The notes beneath the pieces are model-generated. The model saw only the letters and a list, made by a program, of their open reading frames with translations. It ran no database searches and was not told the DNA's origin. 11,131 nucleotides of DNA from Candidatus Woesearchaeota archaeon. GTDB lineage: Archaea > Nanobdellota > Nanobdellia > Woesearchaeales > ARS49. The translations under genes and the position numbers were made by a program. This document shows positions 8,453-11,131 of this stretch, in pieces. Position 1 is the first letter of the stretch; every line of letters begins with the position of its first letter. The stretch lies in NCBI GenBank assembly GCA_016203425.1, contig JACQMU010000155.1, positions 1-11,131 on the forward strand, read 5' to 3'.

Positions 8453-8502
8453 AAAGTAACCACTTAATAGTTACGACTTTTTTGGGTTTAAAGAGAAAGC
8501 GA

Positions 8503-8510
8503 TTTATAAA
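8503..8510 (-). promoter_or_regulatory. TATA box of the minus-strand operon
   Basis: TTTATAAA is an archaeal box A. With the usual ~25-27 nt spacing, transcription would start near 8480, giving a leader of about 40 nt that contains the AGGAGG site. This fits it as the promoter of the hypothetical/AAA+/VWA/GNAT operon. Confidence 0.6.
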
Positions 8511-8530
8511 CCTTCACTTTTTGGAATGTG

Positions 8531-8593
8531 TCAGAAACTGCTCTCGACGCACACTATTGACTTCAGTCTGTAGAAAGGACGAGCAGTTTCTGA
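8531..8593. repeat. 13-bp perfect inverted repeat, first module of hairpin element copy A
   Basis: The arm TCAGAAACTGCTC (8531-8543) and its exact complement GAGCAGTTTCTGA (8581-8593) enclose 37 nt. It stands upstream of the core described next, in the same place as the 10-15-bp hairpin at 9400-9462 in copy B. The arm sequences differ between the copies, but pairing is kept in both. Confidence 0.85.
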
Positions 8594-8599
8594 GCACGC

Positions 8600-8673
8600 T
8601 CAAGAACCACGTGCTGTTAAATATACACGTCGTGATCACTTCACGCCACCTTGCTTTAGCAGGTGGTTCTTGA
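8600..8673. repeat. hairpin element copy A, core
   Basis: Outer arms TCAAGAACCAC (8600-8610) and GTGGTTCTTGA (8663-8673) are perfectly complementary over 11 bp. Inside are CGTGA/TCACG (8631-8645) and CCACC-T-TGCT / AGCA-GGTGG (8646-8666). This last hairpin uses bases of the outer right arm, so the two folds exclude each other. Much of this core recurs at 9527-9683, including ATCACTTCAC, CCACCTTGC and TTTAGCAGGTGGTTCTTGAC. No protein is encoded here. It could be an RNA structure or a palindromic DNA repeat. Confidence 0.8.
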
Positions 8674-8683
8674 CGGCTAAACA

Positions 8684-8691
8684 TTTATAAC
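8684..8691 (+). promoter_or_regulatory. TATA box upstream of the tRNA-Pro half-copy
   Basis: TTTATAAC is centred about 30 nt before the tRNA-Pro 5' half-copy at 8718. No comparable box lies 25-30 nt before the complete tRNA at 8823. The transcript making tRNA-Pro probably begins in front of the half-copy and carries both. Confidence 0.55.
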
Positions 8692-8717
8692 ACCACAAAA
8701 ATAAACAATCTTTCAAC

Positions 8718-8749
8718 GGGGCCGTGGTCCAGCCTGGTAAGCCTCACCC
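8718..8749 (+). pseudogene. partial tRNA-Pro: duplicate of the 5' 32 nt only
   Basis: This stretch matches the first 32 nt of the complete tRNA-Pro 105 bp downstream at 30 of 32 positions. It covers the acceptor 5' strand GGGGCCG, the D arm and the 5' anticodon strand CACCC, and homology stops there. The two differences fall in the 3' strand of the D stem, weakening the U11-A24 pair. No anticodon, T arm or acceptor 3' strand follows, so it cannot make a tRNA on its own. It could be a remnant, a mark of site-specific insertion, or (less likely) a split-tRNA 5' half. Confidence 0.8.
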
Positions 8750-8750
8750 A

Positions 8751-8801
8751 CAAACTTTATTAAAGTTTGATCAAAGAAGGGTACCGTTTGCTGCGCAAAC
8801 G
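8751..8801. repeat. two hairpins between the tRNA-Pro half-copy and the full gene
   Basis: CAAACTTT-ATT-AAAGTTTG (8751-8769) is an 8-bp hairpin starting one base after the half-copy ends. CGTTTGC-TGC-GCAAACG (8785-8801) is a 7-bp hairpin with CTGCG at its tip. The arms CAAAC and GTTTG occur in both, in opposite order. Confidence 0.75.
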
Positions 8802-8822
8802 ATACAAAAGATGACCAACGAA

Positions 8823-8895
8823 GGGGCCGTGGTCCAGCCTGGTAAGATTCACCCTTGGGGTGGGTGCGACCCGAGTTCGAATCTCGGCGGTCCCA
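8823..8895 (+). tRNA. tRNA-Pro (anticodon GGG)
   Basis: A complete 73-nt cloverleaf. The acceptor GGGGCCG pairs with CGGTCCC (one G-U). The D arm follows U8-G9, and the anticodon stem is CACCC/GGGTG around TTGGGGT, giving anticodon GGG. The T arm is CCGAG-TTCGAAT-CTCGG and the discriminator is A73. There is no intron and CCA is not encoded. A T-rich stretch about 10-30 nt downstream can serve as terminator. It decodes CCC and CCU proline codons. Confidence 0.95.
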
Positions 8896-8903
8896 TTAAA
8901 CAA

Positions 8904-8914
8904 GTTTTAAAAAG
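8904..8914 (+). promoter_or_regulatory. TATA-like box of the Nudix gene
   Basis: GTTTTAAAAAG is centred about 29 nt before the Nudix ATG at 8938, and no ribosome-binding site precedes that ATG. This spacing fits a leaderless transcript starting at or next to the ATG. Confidence 0.45.
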
Positions 8915-8937
8915 CGTTTTGTATTTTCATAGATTTC

Positions 8938-9528
8938 ATGAACACTTCAACTATGGAATTTGCAGACCTCGCGTGTGCAATTATTTTTAACTCATTTGGA
9001 GAAATTTTACTGCAAAAAAAAGATGTCAGATATTGGCGATATCCTGGCATTTGGAGTTTTTTTGGAGGAGCCATTGAAAATGGCGAAACACCAAAAGAAG
9101 CAGTCATCAGAGAACTTCAAGAAGAATTAGGCATTACATTTGAAGACCTGAAATTGTTTAATGTCTGCGAATATGAAGACCTACACCCACAACAAACCAG
9201 ACGTGGAAAACTTTTTACTTTTGTTGCACGCCATGACGGAAAACAAACTGATATCAGATTAAATGAAGGTGCAGGATTTGCATTTTTTTCACGAGAAGAA
9301 GTACTTTCTTTACACATGATTCCTTACACTAAAAAATTAGTTCTTGATTCCTACAACGAAATTGAAAAATGTGGCAGTGTGGATAAATTTGTTCAGACAT
9401 CGGAAATCCATTGCGTGGAATCCACTTGCTTGAGCTCGTTGAAGGAGCGCAAGGATTTCCGAGGTGCTCAAGTCTCTCAAACGCCAACCGTTTGTGAGAA
9501 CTTACGAATCTTTGAGATTCGAAAGTAA
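8938..9528 (+). CDS. Nudix hydrolase with a repeat-encoded C-terminal tail
   Basis: This 196-residue ORF has a perfect Nudix box, G44-x5-E50-x7-R58-E59-L-Q-E62-E63-L-G65-I. It lies in a MutT-like frame: LACAIIFNSFGEILLQKKD (11-29), then WRYPGIWSFFGG (33-44), and a later strand with FTFVARHDG (93-101). It should hydrolyse a nucleoside diphosphate linked to another moiety using divalent metal. The substrate is not predictable, though the RYWRYPGIWSFFGG segment is like that of general NTP pyrophosphohydrolases. Typical members end near residue 145-150. Residues 155-196 are encoded by hairpin element copy B, which begins at 9400, so the tail is probably acquired or the true 3' end was replaced. 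The start at 8938 suits a leaderless mRNA; an in-frame ATG at 8953 is the alternative. Confidence 0.88.
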   Translation: MNTSTMEFADLACAIIFNSFGEILLQKKDVRYWRYPGIWSFFGGAIENGETPKEAVIRELQEELGITFEDLKLFNVCEYEDLHPQQTRRGKLFTFVARHDGKQTDIRLNEGAGFAFFSREEVLSLHMIPYTKKLVLDSYNEIEKCGSVDKFVQTSEIHCVESTCLSSLKERKDFRGAQVSQTPTVCENLRIFEIRK

Positions 9529-9683
9529 CCACATGCTCTTTAGTATTGTGTCTCGTTATCACTTCACACCACCTTGCCCTCTCGAAATCCTGACAGATGC
9601 ATATCGAGGATTTCGTGAGGTGCTCGATAATCGCTTGTTAATATGTCAACTGCGATTATCGACATTTAGCAGGTGGTTCTTGA
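9400..9683. repeat. hairpin element copy B (expanded, nested hairpins)
   Basis: The first module is TCGGAAATCC (9400-9409) with GGATTTCCGA (9453-9462), continued after a bulge by TTGCG/CGCAA. GTGCTCAAG follows. Next come two extra hairpins absent from copy A: CAAACG/CGTTTG (9478-9494, extendable past one mismatch) and CGAATCT-TTG-AGATTCG (9505-9521). The core then runs AACCAC (9527-9532) to GTGGTTCTTGA (9673-9683). Inside the core, between TTGC and TTTAGC, are about 87 nt absent from copy A. These contain CGAAATCC/GGATTTCG and the perfect 11-bp TCGATAATCGC/GCGATTATCGA (9624-9661). Its left part overlaps the Nudix reading frame. Confidence 0.8.
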
Positions 9684-9689
9684 CATGCT

Positions 9690-9775
9690 GCGAGAATAAT
9701 CACCACCACAGTAACCTTGACGAATTCTTTAAAGTGTTGAAAGAACGAGAAGCTCAATCAGGCAGAAAGTTTTAA
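9690..9775 (+). other. possible gene remnant (C-terminus-like reading frame)
   Basis: Right after copy B, an open frame ends at TAA 9773-9775 with a helical, protein-like sequence, NLDEFFKVLKEREAQSGRKF. No start or ribosome-binding site belongs to it; upstream the frame is only repeat DNA. It may be the displaced 3' end of the Nudix gene or of a lost gene, or it may be chance. Confidence 0.25.
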
Positions 9776-9779
9776 ATAA

Positions 9780-9860
9780 CACGAACTCGTTGCTCGTGGC
9801 TATCTCAATCGCAGCAAGCTGCGGAGTATTACACCACTCGCTTCAACACGCGAGTTCGTG
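9780..9860. repeat. nested inverted repeat with CAAG-loop hairpin (unit 1)
   Basis: Outer arms CACGAACTCG (9780-9789) and CGAGTTCGTG (9851-9860) pair perfectly over 10 bp. Inside is CGCAG-CAAG-CTGCG (9810-9823), followed by GAGTATTACACC. The loop and right flank match unit 2 at 9863-9916, while the stems differ. Confidence 0.8.
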
Positions 9861-9862
9861 AG

Positions 9863-9916
9863 ATCTTGAAATTGAGACCATAGCAAGCTATGGAGTATTC
9901 AACCCAATTTCAAGAT
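9863..9916. repeat. nested inverted repeat with CAAG-loop hairpin (unit 2)
   Basis: Outer arms ATCTTGAAATTG (9863-9874) and CAATTTCAAGAT (9905-9916) pair perfectly over 12 bp. Inside is CCATAG-CAAG-CTATGG (9878-9893), followed by AGTATTCAACC. It ends 26 nt before the next ATG, and its right arm runs into an AGATAAAA stretch that could be that gene's TATA element, so the fold might influence that promoter. Confidence 0.8.
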
Positions 9917-9942
9917 AAAAACAATTAACAATTCTATCCAGC

Positions 9943-10575
9943 ATGCCTGACAAAAGAACTGGAAACTGGGATTTTGCAAACTTCTTCCAAAGACTGCCTG
10001 AACCTACAGAAGCAGAAAAACAAGCATACGCATACCACAAAATAATGTCGAACACACACAAACCACAACAACAAAAAGAACAACCAATCGACGAACAGAT
10101 TTCTGCATTAACTGAAGACGAACGCAATGGCATGATAACATTTGAAGACAGAAAACTATGTTTAACTTACAGCCCATTTGCTCCAGAACCAACCACACCA
10201 ACACAGTTATTCTCTCGGTACAAAAAGTTTGAAACAACAGAACAAAGATTAATGATGGTCAAACACCGCAGAAAACTCGAGGAAACACTGGCAAAAACAT
10301 ACATTGCAACCAACTTTGTAATAAATTCTTTTGTACCTGGAGTTTTAGTTACAGAAAACAGCGAAATATGCGTCGCAGCAATCGGAGTTATTAACTTTTC
10401 AGCCAAAGAAAAAATAGAAGCAGTTCTTTTCAGGCCAACACAAAAAAGCAAAACCACAGCATACCAAATCAACAACAAAACACTTGACAAAATAATAGGC
10501 GCAGGATTCCTCTACGCAACAAACACTGAAGAAATAAAGATTTATGAAATCAAAAAGTGTTTGGCAATAGAATGA
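9943..10575 (+). CDS. hypothetical protein
   Basis: I do not recognise this 210-residue protein. It is hydrophilic, with no signal peptide or clear membrane helix. The N-terminal half is polar and Gln/Pro/Glu-rich (KPQQQKEQPIDEQ, 40-52). A predicted helix spans about 98-120 (TTEQRLMMVKHRRKLEETLAKTY). A strand-rich C-terminal half follows: IATNFVINSFVPGVLVTEN (121-139), EICVAAIGVINFS (141-153) and IEAVLFRP (158-165). The last ~35 residues alternate a helix and a strand (TLDKIIGAGFLYATN, EIKIYEIKKCLAIE). There is no ribosome-binding site. An AGATAAAAAC stretch centred about 26 nt upstream suggests a leaderless mRNA. It stands alone between repeat clusters, and nothing around it suggests a role. 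Coding is supported by length and protein-like composition. Confidence 0.75.
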   Translation: MPDKRTGNWDFANFFQRLPEPTEAEKQAYAYHKIMSNTHKPQQQKEQPIDEQISALTEDERNGMITFEDRKLCLTYSPFAPEPTTPTQLFSRYKKFETTEQRLMMVKHRRKLEETLAKTYIATNFVINSFVPGVLVTENSEICVAAIGVINFSAKEKIEAVLFRPTQKSKTTAYQINNKTLDKIIGAGFLYATNTEEIKIYEIKKCLAIE

Positions 10576-10739
10576 GACGACAAACGTTATCTTTAAATAG
10601 TTCTTCAACTTATAATGCAATCATGAACACACAACGAGTTGGTTATCTTCATTGTGAATTTAGATAGTTCTAACTCTTTATTCGTTGGTGGTTGTATTCA
10701 TAACCAATACAAATAATTCTTTCAATACTAACTTTTACT
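10576..10739 (+). other. intergenic stretch with a TATA box and a 14-codon ORF
   Basis: Together with the repeat at 10740-10837 this makes about 295 bases without a clear gene. TTTAAATA (10592-10599) is centred about 27 nt before an ATG at 10623 that opens a 14-codon frame, MNTQRVGYLHCEFR, ending at TAG 10665-10667. That is the exact geometry of a leaderless archaeal gene. The ORF is too short to trust and may be the stub of a decayed gene. A weak GGTTAT (10641-10646) / ATAACC (10700-10705) inverted repeat follows. Confidence 0.3.
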
Positions 10740-10837
10740 CCGCTGTTGCCGCGTGGCGAGGCAGGGGTTGTCCATTCGGGATGCCGAGTAGGATTTTGAA
10801 CGCAGTGAAAAATCCGTCGCGCTGGCAACAACAGCGG
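10740..10837. repeat. nested inverted repeat with a GAACGCAGTG loop
   Basis: Outer arms CCGCTGTTG (10740-10748) and CAACAGCGG (10829-10837) pair perfectly, and GCC/GGC extends the stem past a short bulge. Inside, GGATTTT (10791-10797) pairs with AAAATCC (10809-10815) around GAACGCAGTGA. On the minus strand the loop reads CACTGCGTTC, the same apical sequence as the plus-strand hairpin in the tRNA-His spacer. The region is GC-richer than its surroundings. Confidence 0.75.
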
Positions 10838-10870
10838 CAAAAACTAATTCTTGACAACAATTTTAATTCT

Positions 10871-10902
10871 GGCGATTGTGGTGTAGCGGTAGGCATACAA
10901 GC
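10871..10902 (+). pseudogene. partial tRNA-His: duplicate of the 5' ~32 nt only
   Basis: This repeats the complete tRNA-His 133 bp downstream from G-1 to the end of the 5' anticodon strand CAAGC, with two substitutions and one inserted G in the D loop/arm. The D-stem pairs G10-U25, U11-A24, G12-C23 and U13-G22 can all still form. Homology then stops, with no anticodon or 3' half. It ends at the same structural position as the tRNA-Pro half-copy. Confidence 0.8.
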
Positions 10903-10911
10903 AAATGACAC

Positions 10912-10961
10912 GTATTTGGAACGTACTAGTAAGAGGGTATTTCCACTGCGTTCCAATACCC
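10912..10961. repeat. two mutually exclusive hairpins in the tRNA-His spacer
   Basis: GTATTTGGAACG (10912-10923) pairs with CGTTCCAATAC (10949-10959), 11 bp with one bulged T. Alternatively GGGTATT (10935-10941) pairs with AATACCC (10955-10961), leaving CACTGCGTTC in the loop. The right arms overlap, so only one can form at a time. Confidence 0.75.
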
Positions 10962-11003
10962 TATTTCCGTTAATTGATAACATTCTAAAATGCACTTATT
11001 TCT

Positions 11004-11075
11004 GGCGATTGTGGTGTAGCGGCAGCATTCAAGCCTGTGGAGCTTGCAGCCCGAGTTCAACTCTCGGCAATCGCC
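11004..11075 (+). tRNA. tRNA-His (anticodon GUG)
   Basis: The acceptor GCGATTG (11005-11011) pairs perfectly with CAATCGC (11068-11074). G-1 is encoded at 11004 opposite C73 at 11075, the identity element of histidyl-tRNA synthetase. U8-G9 are followed by a four-pair D stem. The anticodon stem is CAAGC/GCTTG around CTGTGGA, anticodon GTG. The T arm is CCGAG-TTCAACT-CTCGG. There is no intron; one C follows C73 but CCA is not encoded. A weak TTGATAAC at about 10974-10981 is 27 nt upstream and may be its box A. Confidence 0.95.
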
Positions 11076-11088
11076 CTTCAAAGCAAAC

Positions 11089-11112
11089 TATATAAACCAA
11101 CCAGACAGGAGG
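11089..11112 (+). promoter_or_regulatory. TATA box and Shine-Dalgarno of the right-edge gene
   Basis: TATATAAA (11089-11096) and AGGAGG (11107-11112) both precede the ATG at 11120. The ribosome-binding site is 7 nt from the ATG. The TATA box is only ~27 nt from it, so initiation at normal spacing would begin past the ribosome-binding site. Either the message comes from upstream (perhaps with tRNA-His) and uses the AGGAGG, or a leaderless form also exists. Confidence 0.55.
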
Positions 11113-11119
11113 AATAACT

Positions 11120-11131
11120 ATGACGCAATTC
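11120..11131 (+). CDS. start of a gene cut by the window edge
   Basis: Only the first four codons (M-T-Q-F) are present, too few to assign a product. The start is well supported by AGGAGG at 7-nt spacing, the same arrangement as the hypothetical gene at 7945-8439. Confidence 0.6.

Noticed and set aside
8440..8463. upstream ATG at 8463 as start of the hypothetical protein
   Set aside because: The AGGAGG at 8447-8452 would lie inside the coding sequence, and it is ideally placed for the ATG at 8439.
8718..8895. single tRNA-Pro with one long intron (half-copy as 5' exon)
   Set aside because: The half-copy ends before position 32 with no U33 or anticodon, while the downstream copy is a complete cloverleaf. 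No bulge-helix-bulge junction was recognised.
8724..8990. 88-codon open frame across the tRNA-Pro half-copy and the full tRNA-Pro
   Set aside because: It reads straight through a confident tRNA gene and its duplicate; no ribosome-binding site or protein-like composition.
9400..9683. insertion sequence
   Set aside because: No transposase, long terminal inverted repeats or target-site duplication could be seen around the element, so it is listed only as a repeat.
9464..9775. 103-codon open frame after the Nudix gene
   Set aside because: Most of it is translated hairpin repeats. Only the last ~25 codons look protein-like, and these are listed as a possible remnant instead.
8531..9916. CRISPR array
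   Set aside because: The repeats are palindromes of differing sequence and spacing, without a constant direct repeat or uniform spacers, and no cas genes are present.
10685..11095. 136-codon open frame across the GC-rich hairpin and tRNA-His
   Set aside because: It passes through inverted repeats and a complete tRNA, and its translation is not protein-like.

Overview
The window looks archaeal. Likely promoters are TATA-like boxes about 25-30 nt upstream of starts, genes overlap by ATGA or TGATG junctions, several starts appear leaderless, and the two tRNA genes do not encode CCA. The tRNA-His carries a templated G-1 opposite C73. The low-to-moderate GC content and A-rich coding strands would fit a DPANN-like or other uncultured archaeon. 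The lineage is an inference; no marker protein here fixes it.

Positions 1-2710 (+ strand) hold three tightly coupled genes: a von Willebrand A (VWA) protein, a protein with a class I glutamine-amidotransferase-like fold, and a shortened pyruvate-kinase-like barrel. They overlap by ATGA. Positions 2762-8439 (- strand) converge on them with a hypothetical protein, a NorQ/CbbQ-type (MoxR-like) AAA+ ATPase, a 1248-residue NorD/CbbO-type protein with a C-terminal VWA domain, and a GNAT acetyltransferase. A hairpin followed by a T-run lies between the first two of these. The AAA+/NorD pair is a known chaperone-like remodelling module. The large partner here has lost the usual acidic/hydroxyl MIDAS residues and the histidines of the family's HQxGH-like motif. 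A working idea is that the minus-strand pair acts on something made by the convergent VWA/GATase-like/PK-like operon. That is inference from adjacency only.

Positions 8464-11131 are different: tRNA-Pro(GGG), a Nudix hydrolase, a hypothetical protein, tRNA-His(GUG) and the first codons of another gene are separated by DNA full of nested inverted repeats. Each tRNA gene is preceded by a second copy of only its first ~32 nt. Both copies stop at the same structural point, the end of the 5' anticodon-stem strand. Two copies of a modular hairpin element share a core and module order but differ by hairpins inserted inside or next to other hairpins. One copy runs into the 3' end of the Nudix gene and encodes its C-terminal tail. 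Two further hairpins share a CAAG loop and an AGTATT flank but have different, compensating arms, and two others share a CACTGCGTTC apical motif. These repeats and tRNA half-copies are the most unusual content of the window.
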